A stretch of DNA of 48,962 nt from Glomus cerebriforme (GCA_003550305.1 QKYT01000183.1:47982-96943); one strand, 5' to 3'. Positions 23,063-34,437 are shown, counted from the stretch's first letter. The notes: generated by a model from the letters alone, not told the origin. A program made the numbers and translations.

Positions 23063-24085
23063 TTGATATAGCAAAAATTACCCGTACAATTAGTATANTA
23101 TATACTATATAGAGGCTTAAACATCAGCTGGGCACTCGATATAGGAATGTACATCAATTATTACCATTTTTACTTTTAACATGAGATACTGTGATTACAA
23201 CACGAGGTCAAGTCAAACAAAAAACAAAAAAAAACTGCATGCACTAATTGTACAACACATGTGTGATTAAAACATTTTGAATGATTTTTTTTACCAACTG
23301 ATTTTTAATTTTATGAGAAATACTGCACTTTATTGGTGTTTTCTGGATGGGATCATGGGAACATGCTTTATCAGAATTCTCTAACGCAAATGTATGGTTC
23401 TTTAACCCACCTCGTGTGTAAATCTTGACCTACCTTATTGTAAAATATATTATGTGGGTCAAGATCCTCCCGCATATGGGTCAAGATTCATATTTTTGCT
23501 TCTCTAATGGGTCATGATTTAATTTATTAATGTAGAGTTTTGTTTTCATTTATTAATTATTTATTTATTTATTTTAAACATTTACATTAAGTCAAAATTA
23601 AATTCTGTTTATGAATCAGTTGAATCAGACATTAATAACATTCATCAAAATATAAAGAAAAGCTATTACTTTATTTTATTTACAAATTGATAACATAAAA
23701 AAAAGAATGCCAAAAAGCTTGTGTCATACTGCTTGATCTTTTTAATAAATAGTTTGATTTTTCCAAATTTTTTTTGATAATCATACTAACCCAAAGTTTC
23801 AGTTTATGGTTAGATCAATTTCCAAATATAAATTAACCTTTTCCAGCATTTTTATAGCTTTATGCTTTATGCTAACAATCAGCTTTTTTACAGAATAATG
23901 GTTCAATATATACACAAAAATTTTTTTTAAAAAATTTGATTGTCATCTTGTACCTATTATGGCATTTTTTTTTTGATAATGATTACTAATTAGTTTTCTT
24001 TTTATAATTAGATTTGAAGATTAAAGATTATTTTTTTCTCTTAATTAAAAATAAAATTAAAAAAAATAATAACCCTAAAAAACTT
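23063..24085. other. Non-coding; short GGGTCAAGAT inverted repeats
   Basis: At 23405-23520, ATCTTGACCTAC is followed by inverted GTGGGTCAAGAT (23455-23467), ATGGGTCAAGAT and ATGGGTCATGAT, giving a small iterated hairpin. The rest is T-rich DNA with no gene. Confidence 0.4.
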
Positions 24086-25075
24086 TTTATAAAGATTTAT
24101 AAGTTTGGCTTCTCTTTTTGTGATAGATAAATGAATTATTAATATATAACAGGTGGGCATGTTTTTTTTTTCTAATATTATAAACTATATTTTTATATTA
24201 AAAATAATTGATTAAATATTTCTTTTGCTTTATTCTATCTCTACAGATTGAACATAATAAATGGATTTTTGAGTTAATAATTCTGGATTATTAATACTAA
24301 TAGGTAAGAATTTCATTTTTCTTATATGAAGTTTATTTTTATTTTGAACAAATAAATAATTTTTTTTTTTCTTTTTTTTTTTATAGGTTCGACTCTCTCT
24401 TTGAAACTGACGATAATAAACACAACAGGTGGGTATTTTTTAATTCTTATTAATTAATATAAATTTATTTTTTATTAATTAAATAATTTATTTTCTAAGT
24501 TTAGTTCTTCACTTCGGGATACAAACATATGAGTGAATTGTTAATAAAGATAAATGCGCAAGTGGATTAATGGATTATGGATGATTAAAACTTTAGGTAG
24601 GACTATTTTATTTGTTTAATTAATATTAATTTTAATTAATTAAATAAATTATTAACTTTTTTTTACTTTTTTTTTAGGTTTGGTCCCTCACTTTGGCATG
24701 GATAAGTGGATTATTAATAAAGATGAATGTACAATGGATCATAAACAATTAAAAACTATAAGTAAGATTATTCTATTAAGTTAATTAAATAAAAACTTTA
24801 TAAACTTTTTTTTATCTCTTTTTTTTACAGATTCAGTTTTTTACTTCAGAATGTAGATAAACGAGCGTATTATTAATAAAGATGAATGCATGAGTAAATT
24901 AATGGATTGTGAAAGATTAATAACTTTAGGTAGGATTACTTTATTCAATTTATTAATTAATATTATTTAACTAAATAAAAATTTATTAATATTTTTTTTT
25001 TATTTTTTAGATTTGCATCTTTCTTTATTGTAAATAATAATATAAATGATAAGATTTAGGTAAAGTTTAATTTAT
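24086..25075 (+). repeat. Tandem exon-like array 1 (period about 165 bp)
   Basis: Six to seven units, each made of a T-rich tract, AG, a GC-richer core of roughly 55-110 nt, and GTRRG. Acceptor-like sites are near 24247, 24386, 24680, 24830 and 25011; donor-like sites near 24427, 24595, 24761, 24928 and 25056. Cores share TTATTAATAAAGATGAATG. In one frame three cores read related peptides (WIINKDECTMD, IVNKDKCASGLMD, IINKDECMSKLMD). It could be a minisatellite or the remnant of a gene with duplicated exons; no start codon or terminal exon recognised. Confidence 0.55.
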
Positions 25076-25504
25076 TTATTAAAATAATATCATATTTTCT
25101 TTTAATAAATAATTTATTAAATTTTTTTTTTTTTTGAAAACAAGTTAAATAATTAAAATTTATTAAGATCATAAATTGTAAATAGCATTACATCAAAATG
25201 GTATAATTATAATTATACAAGCCCTCTTATCCACATTAAAGGCAGAAATACTCAACTTGTCACACTTATATCATATAAGTCCTTAGAGTAAGGCCATATT
25301 GCTGAGCTTTCTTAGATAAGATATACTCTGAATCTCTCCTATACTTCAATGCTAAACACCAAAATAAACCCTTTAACCAGTTCTTTCAAATCTTTCTGTT
25401 AATAAAATACCCTTTATTCAGTTTACCTAAATCTCTTCACAATTCCTTAGATCTTTGAACTAGCATAAAATATTGATGAAATTTTAGAAATTGAATACTA
25501 ATAT
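25076..25504. other. No gene seen
   Basis: AT-rich spacer between array 1 and the next fold-back element. No supported feature. Confidence 0.4.
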
Positions 25505-26001
25505 AGTGTTATTAATGGTTCAACTTGGTTCAGCTTGAAGTCTACGTCAAGCCAAGCCAAGCTGAACCATATCGGCTTGAAAGTTCAAGTCAAATCAAAC
25601 TAAGCCAAGTCGTGAAGCTGATGGAACTGATGGAATTAATGAAATTAATGGAACTGATAGTATGAAGTTGATGAAACTGATAGAGCCGATGGGTAATATC
25701 TAATAAAAAAGCAAAAAAAAATGCTGAAATGGCATTTTTTTTATAAAATAATATGAAAACTGCCATTTTGGCGCAATTATTTATAAAAAAATATGCCAAA
25801 ATGGCATTTTTTTATTATAAAATTATTATTTCCCATCAGTTCTATCAGCTTTTATCAGCTAGCCATAGCTCAAGCCAAGCTGAGCTGTAACTTGATATTT
25901 TTAAGCCAAGCTAAGCTGAATTAGTTTCTGTTCTAAAGCCAAATTGAATCAGCTCCATCAGCTCAACTCGGCTTAGTTCAGCTTGGCTTAGACTTAACTA
26001 G
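25505..26001. mobile_element. Fold-back element with GCTTGGCTT/AAGCCAAGC arms
   Basis: Left arm (25515-25690) and right arm (25835-25995) are inverted and built from iterated AAGCCAAGCTGA and GCTGATGGAACTGATGGAA units. The AT-rich centre holds inverted GCCATTTTGGC pairs (25751-25810). The left end AGTGTTAT is shared with the element at 30448. A candidate 9-bp duplication, TACTAATAT (25496-25504) and TACCAATCT (26002-26010), matches at 7 of 9, so the exact ends are tentative. No coding capacity; the minus frame over the left arm is a by-product. Confidence 0.65.
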
Positions 26002-26159
26002 TACCAATCTTCAGGATAAAGAATATACTTCGCTCACAAACTCAGGTCTTTAAGCTATCTAAAAATATTTTAAGAAGATTTATAAAGGCTGGTTATTAGT
26101 ATTAACTTTCAGAAAGAAAAGAATATCTAAAATAATTAACATTAAAATACAAACAAAGA

Positions 26160-27600
26160 AACTAGACTAATCTTACTTCTATTCCTCTACTTTACCAAAG
26201 TCAGTATTATGGTCACCCTAATAGATGTTCCAGATGAATCAAGACAACTGCTTATATTGTCTTATCTGAAAGTCATCATCAAATACCTTGCTGCTACTCA
26301 CAATTTTTCTTGCAAGAAAAAAGCCATTTACCCTAATAGTAGTTTCTCAAAATAGGCCAATTTCTAACAGCATCACCAGACATTCTTCTGAAAATTGAGT
26401 TGACTGCTTACTTAAGAGTAAATTTGTACTTATTGTCCAGAGCGTTAGTGAAGGACTATTTACTGTAATGACTTAACAAAAAATGTTTTATCTCCCATTT
26501 TTATCCCCATCACAAACATCAATTTTATTTCCTTTTTTTGAAAATACATCATGATTATCTGTTATGTAACACTTTTCTAAAAAATACTCCTGAAACATAC
26601 TAAAAAAAGATCGCGTAATGGCATAACGCAAATAATTTGTTATTTTTGATCTTGATATCACGACGAACTTAAATGGTTTTTATTTTCCTAGTGTATTATG
26701 ACCGTTCAGCTTGTTACTTTCTAAGAATCTTAATCCTGAATATACCTATTGCAAAAAATAACACCAAATAATGGACTACTCCCTTCAATTTCCTATATAA
26801 ACGTAAACTGAACTTATACCAAGTCTTCTGTACCTTTTATACTTTTTTTGATTTTCTAATAATACTTAACTATGATATTACCTTAAAGAGCTAAAATAAG
26901 GATTATTACTGTAAAACTAAACCTTAAGGAATATGTAATAACAAAGAAATTAATCACCAACAGGTAATCAGCTATTAATCAATTTTTTCAATATTCCTCT
27001 GAAGTACCAATTTATCTTAAGTACGAAAATTAGAATCCTTAAGATAAAAACTAATTTTTATGTTGCTTCAGTAAACTTTTCAACCAGTTTTGCATTTATT
27101 TTTATAAGCCTGAAACAACTAATATCCTTTCACCTTTCTACTAATAAAAATGAATTATAAAAATTAAAAAAAAGGATTTAACACCAAACTTATACTTCAG
27201 AAAACCACTTTCTGCTGTGCCAAGTCCATGCAATAACTCTGTGAAAAGTGCTAAACTTCTAAAGAAACTTCACACTAGGTCCACTTCTGGGTCTATCAAA
27301 AGTAATCACAAGTCTAATCCATCTGTCTTGTACTTGTAGAAGGTATCTTAGAATACCAAATAACCCTTCAGGTATCAACTTAAAGAAAGATATAGGTGAT
27401 TAAAAGTTATCATAAATCTGACTTGTGAAGAAATTTGGTGTACCAGAAACTATTATCCAGACTTTTTAAATCTTTTTAGTTAATTTTAGCATCATAGAAC
27501 AACTTTTCTTAAATAAAAGATCAGTTTTTTAGTGCAAAACAGCAAAAAGTGCAACTTTTCTTTTCAAAACTTCTTCAGAGAAATAGATGTAAAGATTAGC
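26160..27600 (-). pseudogene. Coding-like remnant of unknown family
   Basis: On the minus strand protein-like stretches appear between stops: FFLARKIVSSSKVFDDDFQI (about 26250-26310), NSPSLTLWTISTNLLLSKQS (26395-26455), and FKLIPEGLFGILRYLLQVQD with RWIRLVITFDRPRSGP (27270-27380). Base composition is less AT-biased than adjacent DNA. I do not recognise the family; an old transposon protein or a decayed host gene are both possible. Confidence 0.3.
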
Positions 27601-27973
27601 AAAAAGAGTTGTCCTTTTTTTCAATAATTTATTAAATTTATTTTTTACTTCTTTTTTATTAATATTACAAGATCTACAATTTTAATATATTATATACTAT
27701 ATATACCATCTAATGTAAATTAATTATTCACTAAATCTGTATCAAATTATCTTTTAAAAATATTTACAATTAAATTTTTTTCTATAATTTTTAAACCTAC
27801 AATTTTTTTTTAAAACAAAACATGACTTAGTCGTTACAAATACTAATGTAAAATTTAAATGTGATATATCATTTGTTTAATTCTAAACTTTAAAGTTAAA
27901 TTGCAGTACATTTAATATATATTTTTTTAAAGTTTAGGAATTGCAATACATTGATGATTGTCAACTGAATATC

Positions 27974-28195
27974 TGTTATAATCCAAACTCTACTATGTCT
28001 CAAATTAAATTTAAGAAAACTTTATATCCAAAACTTGATCATGTCTCAAACTAATCTAGTCTTAATTCTTAAATGGTGATTTGACATTTAAAATTTACTA
28101 GCTTTAGTTTGGGATATGGTTAAATTTTGGATATAAGATTATTTCAAGTTTGATTTAAGTTAAATTTGAAATATGGTTACATTTGAATTACAACA
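27974..28195. mobile_element. Fold-back MITE (TGTTGTAGCCC family), copy 2
   Basis: Aligns end to end with the element at 11217-11451, from TGTTATAATCC to GAATTACAACA. In the first ~90 positions nearly all differences are C-to-T or G-to-A in this copy (by eye about 15 of 16). Flanks TATC (27970-27973) and TGTC (28196-28199) fit a 4-bp duplication with one G/A change. Confidence 0.7.
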
Positions 28196-28199
28196 TGTC

Positions 28200-28974
28200 T
28201 ATCAATTTATAAGATTATAATATATTAATTATAATATTAGGTTGCTATTTGGATTCTTTTCAAAAAATAAAGTGTTTGAGGCAAATTTCTTCATTAAGAA
28301 AATTAAACTTAAGTATAGCTTTATGCAATATTATGATTCATCAGTTATGTACACTAGTCAAAAAATGATCTATTTTACACATATCAGATATCCGATATGT
28401 ATAAGATGTATTATTTTAAATACTTTATATATATATCAGTAAGTAATTAGATATATGTCAGGTATTTTTTATATTTCAGCAACATATCAGATACCTGATT
28501 TGTTACCACAATATGCACATCTTAAAATATGGTTAAAATTATAAATTAAAAGAACCCTAATATCTAGACTATTTATCACCGATGAGTTGTCTAATATATA
28601 TCGAATACCCAATATATATACAATTTTTTAATAATAAAGTATATATAATAAATAAAAAAATCTGTCATTGTATTTAATTTATTTTTTTGTAATTATTCAA
28701 AGTATATAAATATATATATACATATATTGTTTGTTTCACTAAATGCTAATGTTAAAAATTCACAGTTGCATGTAAATTGAATCAGCAGATTCAAAATTTT
28801 TTGACCTGATTCTAATTCAATTTATTAACAAAAGATGATTATTTGTAATTATAGCAATATTTTAAGTTTAATTATTAATTCAATTTAATTAAACCAGTTA
28901 GTATATATATAAACAGGTAAATTTTAGTTTTGTTATTACTCAATAAAGTATTTAATAATAAACCCAATAAAATC
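28200..28974. other. AT-rich, no gene seen
   Basis: Contains iterated ATATCAGATA(T/C)C-type motifs at 28380-28500 and TATATA microsatellites. The short plus frame at 28242-28442 has no recognisable motif. Confidence 0.4.
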
Positions 28975-29231
28975 TACAGTCATCACTGGATATAATGAAC
29001 CAGCCGTTCTGAAAGATTTGGTTCAGTATATAATAAATTTGATATATAATATTTATGTTATATACTGAACTGTTCGGTATATAAATTTTATCCAATAGTT
29101 TTAACTGCACATGACCATTATACATGTATTTAAATTTATTATTATTAAAATTAATAAAATGCGCAANGTACTACAATATTATTTTATTAAAATTTTGTGN
29201 GACTATAAGTATCAACTGGCTATTTAAACAT

Positions 29232-29625
29232 TTAAACATTAGTATCATATTNAAAGTAATGAAGATCAAGCTNTCTAAGATTTTTTACAGCTAAAAGTTT
29301 TACTCTTTTATGCAATTTTCTTAAAACTTTTAACTCTTCATTTANATCTCCAAATTCNGGTCCCTGCTNATATAAAAATTTNATAGTTTTATCTATAGCA
29401 TTTTCTGCATCTGTTGGACTCACTTTTTCTAATATAGGCATAAATTTAGTCTTATCCGTTATTTCCTCTTCCTTATTTGCATTTCGTATAGTATCAATAA
29501 TTTCAAAATCTATAAGCCCACCTTTTGGCATCTCATCCTCAATATGAATGTATTCATGCACATTAAGATCACTATTTGGAAGCTGGAAAATTAACGCTTC
29601 AAGTTCATCAATATCCACATCAAAA
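29232..29625 (-). pseudogene. pogo/Tigger transposase, C-terminal exon
   Basis: Minus-strand exon after an acceptor (TTTTTCTTAG ending at 29626), running to TAA at 29232. It begins FDVDIDELEALIFQLPNSDL; acidic segment EYIHIEDEMPKGG follows, then the conserved tail FLYxQGxEFGDxNEELKVLR and HKRVKLLAVKNL. Tails of this type follow the DDE domain of Tigger-like transposases in this fungal group (family recall). Five codons contain an ambiguous base. The exon belongs to the main exon at 34438-35699; the intron between them now contains the mariner-like element. Confidence 0.8.
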
Positions 29626-29862
29626 CTAAGAAAAATGTATTAAAATTTACAAATATTATCGCCATTTTCAAATTACTGTGATTGGCAGTTTTTTTTTTAA
29701 TTTTAATAAAATACAATCAATTCTGAAATTCCAATAAAAAATAGTTATGTGCATATATAAAAACAAAATGTAAATTGATCTACATAATACTAAGCCATTA
29801 TTGTATCATATTAATTGTATTTTTCTACCATTCGCTTCGCATTTTTACCAGTAGCTTATACC

Positions 29863-29919
29863 AATTCCTAACTAATTCCTAACTAATTCCTAACTGATTT
29901 CTACCCTTCCTAACTGATT
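29863..29919 (+). repeat. TAATTCCTAAC short tandem repeat
   Basis: Three perfect and two imperfect copies of the 11-mer AATTCCTAACT lie about 65 bp upstream of the mariner-like transposase start, inside the element. Possibly subterminal transposase-binding iterons. Confidence 0.6.
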
Positions 29920-30689
29920 CCAAAATAATCACAGGCAAAACCTGTAATAAAAATATTTATTTTTCACCAGAAAGCTTCAAATATGCCTCGAGAATTCAGT
30001 GAGGATTTATGTTGGCGTATTGTTTATCTCTACACTGATGGTTTTACAACTGCAGATATTGCTAATACATTATATGTAAGTAAGGGCTTTGTAAATAAAA
30101 TAAAAAGGAGATATAATCGATGGGCATGCNTTAAAAATCCTTTCAAAGNTGTTCCTGGTTGTAGAAAGCTATTTAGTANAGCAGATATGGCTGTACTTAG
30201 AAATCTTGTGGCAGAAAAGNTAGACTGGTATTTGNACGAACTAGCATATGAAATGGACAATCTAACCGGAAAAAGGGCATCTGTTGCAACACTTTGGCNT
30301 TCACTTCAATACTTGNGAATTACTCNAAAAAAGNTAAATATTATATATATNTATTTATTGTAAATTTTTGAAATGATAAAATGTTTATTTTTTTTATTTG
30401 TTATAAAGTTACATAAGGCTGCATTGGAAAGAAATGATATTATGCATTAGTGTTATGATCCAGATAAATCCGTGATCTGCCAATCTGATTCGAAATGATC
30501 CGAATATCTGAAATAGATCCACCAATCTGATTTGAAATGATCTGAATATCTGCCAGATGCATCCAGATTTATTGGATTGTGGTATTCAATCCAGATGATC
30601 TGGATGATCTGAATCATAACTTTTTTTTTAAAAAAAAAAATTTCTTTTTTCACTTTAGTCTCATTAAAATTTTAAATTTTTAAGAATGT

Positions 30690-31450
30690 TTTATTAACGT
30701 TCTTTTCTTTTCTTTTCTTGTAGATTTTGGCTTGAACCTTCTGAAACAGTCTTGGAGGTAATTTCAATAAGGGAAAGGATTTATTCATTTTTATTTTAAG
30801 AACATTTATTAACATTCTTCTCTTTTCTTGTAGTTTTGGCTTGGACCTTCTGGAATAGCCTTTGAGGTAATTTCAATAAGGGGGAATTTATTTATTTTTT
30901 ATCTTAAGAATGTTTATTAACGTTCTTCTCTTTTCTTCTCTTGTAGATTTCAGCTTGAACCTTCTGGAATAGTCTTGGAGGTAATTTCAATAAGGAAGGG
31001 GATTTATTCATTTTTATTTTAAAAATGTTTATTAACATTCTTCTCTTTTCTTGTAGTTTCAGCTTGGACCTCCTAGAACAACCTTGGAGGTAATTTCAAT
31101 AAGGGGGGGATTTATTTATTTTTTATTTTAAGAACGTTTATTAATGTTCTTTTCTTTTTTTTTCTTGTAGATTTCAGCTTNGACCTTCTGGAACAGCCTT
31201 GGAGGTAATTTTAATAAAGGGGGGATTTATTTATTTTTTATTTTAAGAACGTTTATTAATGTTCTTTTTCTTCTCTTATAGATTTTGGCTTGGACCTTCT
31301 GGAACAGTCTTGGAGGTAATTTCAATAAGGGAGGGGATTTATTCATTTTTATTTTAAGAACATTTATTAACATTCTTCTCTTTATTTGTAGATTTTGGCT
31401 TAAACCTTCTGGAACTGCCTAGGAGGATTTCAATAAGAAGGGAGGGATTT
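30690..31450 (+). repeat. Tandem exon-like array 2 (7 units, period about 111 bp)
   Basis: TAG trinucleotides at 30721, 30831, 30944, 31054, 31168, 31279 and 31389 follow TTCTTTTCTTG-type tracts. Each precedes a 33-34 nt core (ATTTTGGCTTGGACCTTCTG then GAACAGTCTTGGAG) and GTAATTTCAATAAGG, except that the last unit reads GGATTTC. The intervening ~75 nt ends TTATTAACRTTCTTTTC. Core lengths are not multiples of three and contain no start codon, so a coding role is unlikely. Confidence 0.85.
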
Positions 31451-31556
31451 ATTTTTTTATTTTAAGCATCATCCCGATTTTTATTCCTGAAATATCTGAT
31501 GTATCCAGTATAAAAAAATCCCTAATAATAATTAAAAAAAAAATTATTTATTTAAC

Positions 31557-31650
31557 GGATCATCCGGATCATCCGTCAGATCATCCGTCAGATCATCCGT
31601 CAGATCATCCGTCAGATCATCCGTCAGATCATCCGTCATCCGTCCAAAAT
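31557..31650 (+). repeat. GATCATCCGTCA 12-bp tandem repeat
   Basis: Five perfect copies of the 12-mer GATCATCCGTCA (about 31582-31641) with degenerate copies (GATCATCCG) just before, forming the outer part of the right arm of the fold-back element. Confidence 0.85.
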
Positions 31651-32268
31651 TCATCCGGATGATCTGGATGAAATTTGAATCGGATGAATTTGCAGATTGA
31701 CAGATTGATGGATTGATGGATCATAATACTATTATACGTGCACATTATTTAGGGATTATTGGCGAACACTACACTTCAAATCAGTTAATTTTTCTTAATG
31801 AAAGTGCCAAAGATGAATGAAGTCTATCAAGATTATATAAATATTCTCCTCACAATACACATACACATAAAAAAGTAGTATTTGTATGAGAAAAACAATA
31901 CACAATTTTGCCTGCCCTTATGTTAGAAGGATTTATTGCTGTTGACATATTTGAAGGAGCATGTGATCGAAAAAGATTTATTAATTTTATGCTTAATCAA
32001 GTAGTAAATTATAATTATACAGACTTACTTATTTGTTTTACATTATATATAATTGATAAATTTTATTTTTAGGTGCCAATAATGCAACCATATCNAGAAA
32101 ATAATAGTGTTATTGTGATGGATAATGCTCAGATTCATCATGATAATAAATTAGTAGAGTTATTAAAAGGTTTAGGTTGCCATGTTGTTTTTCTTCCCCT
32201 TTACTCCCCCAATTATAACTCTATTGAAACTGCATTCTCAACCATCAAATCATGGATTAGGCGTAATC

Positions 32269-32922
32269 NNNNNNNNNNNNNNNNNNNNNNNNNNNNNNNN
32301 NNNNNNNNNNNNNNNNNNNNNNNNNNNNNNNNNNNNNNNNNNNNNNNNNNNNNNNNNNNNNNNNNNNNNNNNNNNNNNNNNNNNNNNNNNNNNNNNNNNN
32401 NNNNNNNNNNNNNNNNNNNNNNNNNNNNNNNNNNNNNNNNNNNNNNNNNNNNNNNNNNNNNNNNNNNNNNNNNNNNNNNNNNNNNNNNNNNNNNNNNNNN
32501 NNNNNNNNNNNNNNNNNNNNNNNNNNNNNNNNNNNNNNNNNNNNNNNNNNNNNNNNNNNNNNNNNNNNNNNNNNNNNNNNNNNNNNNNNNNNNNNNNNNN
32601 NNNNNNNNNNNNNNNNNNNNNNNNNNNNNNNNNNNNNNNNNNNNNNNNNNNNNNNNNNNNNNNNNNNNNNNNNNNNNNNNNNNNNNNNNNNNNNNNNNNN
32701 NNNNNNNNNNNNNNNNNNNNNNNNNNNNNNNNNNNNNNNNNNNNNNNNNNNNNNNNNNNNNNNNNNNNNNNNNNNNNNNNNNNNNNNNNNNNNNNNNNNN
32801 NNNNNNNNNNNNNNNNNNNNNNNNNNNNNNNNNNNNNNNNNNNNNNNNNNNNNNNNNNNNNNNNNNNNNNNNNNNNNNNNNNNNNNNNNNNNNNNNNNNN
32901 NNNNNNNNNNNNNNNNNNNNNN
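32269..32922. other. Assembly gap (654 N)
   Basis: Unknown bases. The end of the mariner-like transposase and the end of the convergent minus-strand gene both fall in it. Confidence 0.99.
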
Positions 32923-32969
32923 ATCTAAATAAAAATTAACAATGAATATTGTTTTTTATTTGAATTCAC

Positions 32970-34180
32970 AAAAATAATAAATACATACAATATCACGAGC
33001 CCAAAGCTGTAATCTAGAAGGATTAAGTTGCAAATGGCGGCCATCTTGGANAAAACATGGAGTAGAATGTATATCACATTTATACATTTCAACCAAATCA
33101 GCAATAATTTCAGATTGTGCTTTCTCTTCCTTTGATAAATCATCTTCTCTGGTTGGACGAGATTTCTTTTTCTTTTTGGCTTGTTCTTCTTTAGAAGATG
33201 ATCTACTTTTATCATCAGAATTCTAAAAATTTCTNAATGTTAATTTTTGCTTATTATCTCACAAATATATCAAAAAACTTTACCTTTTTGTTTTTCCTAT
33301 TTTTTTCTTCAATTACATTACTCCTTACAGTTGCTGTTACTAACATTCTTTTTCCAGATGAAGTTATCTTTTGGTATTTACTAATAAATTCTTGAAAATC
33401 TAATTTATCTTCAAGTGTATTAGAAGGTCCACGAGCATTTACAGCTTTATATGAAATAGTATAATTATCCATTGATTTAATTTCTCTTCCTAAAATTTTT
33501 CTGGTTGCTAAATTTATTTTCTTTATAACATTTTTATAACTAGCAGGTTGAATAGTTAGAATTTTTGCTATAGGTGTTTTTATATTATTATTCATAATAA
33601 CTAGTTGTATTTTTACTTCGTCAATATCGTCATCTTCATCACAATCTCCATCATCATTACCATCATCGTCACCATTATCAACATCATTGTCATTATCACT
33701 ATCATCTTCATCATCTTCATAATTTACATTACTAACATAACCATTATCATTATTACTACTTTCATCATCATCTTTATCATCATTTTCTTTATCTTCTATT
33801 TTATTATCATCATCTTGTTCATTTTCTTTCTTATTAGTATAATTTCTCTCCCTTTTCTTGTTATTTTTTTTTGACAAACTATCCAAAATAATTACTTCAT
33901 NAGTTTTCTTATTATAGCTTAACTTCTGAGTTTTTTTGTGTTGAGACTACCAAATTTAGTATTGGCACTAAATAGAAACTGATTGAGTTTTGGAAACAAT
34001 TGACTTGGAGTAAATGCGCGTTGATATATTTGTTGTCCGGCTGGGGGGTTTTTTAACTCTTGATGTTTTATCTTTTTGACAGTTGTATGGATTCTCTTGT
34101 AGAAGTTTAAAACAACGCAGATACTTTTGATATGTATAACAAGTGCCGGGAAGATATTTGTAAACAGAATTTTCTGTCAT
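32970..34180 (-). pseudogene. Accessory acidic-protein gene of the mariner-like element
   Basis: The minus-strand start at 34180 gives MTENSVYKYLPGTCYTYQKY and a basic segment to a stop at 33968. After a frameshift the frame 33886-33254 encodes a Lys-rich start, a long Asp/Asn/Glu tract (from (ATC)n-like DNA, 33620-33830) and a folded-looking part (LATRKILGREIKSMDNYTIS, then NARGPSNTLEDKLDFQEFIS). An intron-like break (about 33216-33285, GTAAAG..TTTTTAG) leads to SRSSSKEEQAKKKKKSRPTR, then CDIHSTPCFxQDGRHLQLNP and SRLQLWARDI, ending at a GTATGT donor beside the gap. The motif HxxPCxxxxGRHLxLxxxxLQLWAR recurs in transposon-associated fungal proteins as I recall. Function unknown; it may regulate or assist transposition. 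One or two frame breaks. Confidence 0.6.
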
Positions 34181-34437
34181 TTTTATTATAAATAATTAAA
34201 CGCAAAAAATTACTTCAACTTCTTTTCGCGTAATTTTAGTATTACATAGATTATTTGCTATATCAAGTAATTAGGTTTAAAAATAGAATTTTTTAAATAA
34301 AATTTGCATGTGTTTTCAGTTGTTTTCAGTGTTTTCAGTATTTTAATTATAATTGATAGGCAATTTGCCAATCACAGTAATTTGAAAACGGCGATAATGT
34401 TAATTTTTAAAAAATTATATTATATAATTTTACATAC

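Larger units (their letters stand above)
30448..31730. mobile_element. Fold-back element with GATC-rich arms and an exon-like array
   Basis: The ends are inverted: AGTGTTATGATCCA (30449) and, from 31730 inward, AGTATTATGATCCA. The left arm (to ~30620) iterates ATCTG/GATCCG motifs; the right arm (31555-31730) iterates GATCATCCGTCA and ATCCGGATGATC inverted. It is flanked by ATTATGCAT (30439-30447) and ATTATACGT (31731-31739). Both differ by one transition from ATTATGCGT, which restores the transposase reading frame, so this is a genuine 9-bp target duplication. The interior is a 7-unit tandem array with no open frame. A 9-bp duplication suggests MULE-type mobilisation in trans. Confidence 0.85.
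29983..32268 (+). pseudogene. Tc1/mariner (IS630-like) transposase, interrupted
   Basis: ATG at 29983 starts MPREFSEDLCWRIVYLYTDG, a helix-turn-helix DNA-binding domain (TTADIANTLYVSKGFVNKIK). Intron 1 is about 30334-30408 and leads to LHKAALERNDI. The fold-back element (30448-31730) splits the frame; it resumes after 31740 as AHYLGIIGEHYTSNQLIFLN. Intron 2 is 32001-32072, then VIVMDNAQIHHDNKLVELLK (second catalytic Asp in MDNA) and LYSPNYNSIETAFSTIKSW (third acidic residue, Glu). The gap cuts off the C-terminus. Defects: FLNES where the family has FLDES (catalytic Asp to Asn, 31797-31799), a TGA after SAKDE, and the insertion. The transposase would cut and paste at TA sites; this copy is dead. 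Confidence 0.85.
29659..34394 (+). mobile_element. Tc1/mariner-superfamily transposon nested in the pogo intron
   Basis: Inverted termini TCGCCATTTTCAAATTACTG (29659) and TCGCCGTTTTCAAATTACTG (from 34394 inward) continue TGATTGGCA; 28 of 29 positions match, the one difference a transition. TA flanks both ends (29657-29658, 34395-34396). It carries a plus-strand IS630/Tc1-like transposase and a convergent minus-strand acidic-protein gene. Length 4736 bp, including a 1283-bp inserted fold-back element and a 654-base gap. Removing it leaves a 74-nt intron in the host transposase. Confidence 0.9.

Noticed and set aside
31557..31650. CRISPR-like regular repeats
   Set aside because: 12-bp direct tandem repeats without spacers, within a transposon arm of a eukaryotic genome.
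32073..32939. A 288-codon frame
   Set aside because: Only the first ~65 codons are sequence; the rest is the run of N. The real part belongs to the mariner-like transposase.
33605..33874. Plus-strand Ile/Thr/Phe-rich frame
   Set aside because: Antisense of the Asp/Asn/Glu-coding ATC-rich tract of the minus-strand accessory gene.
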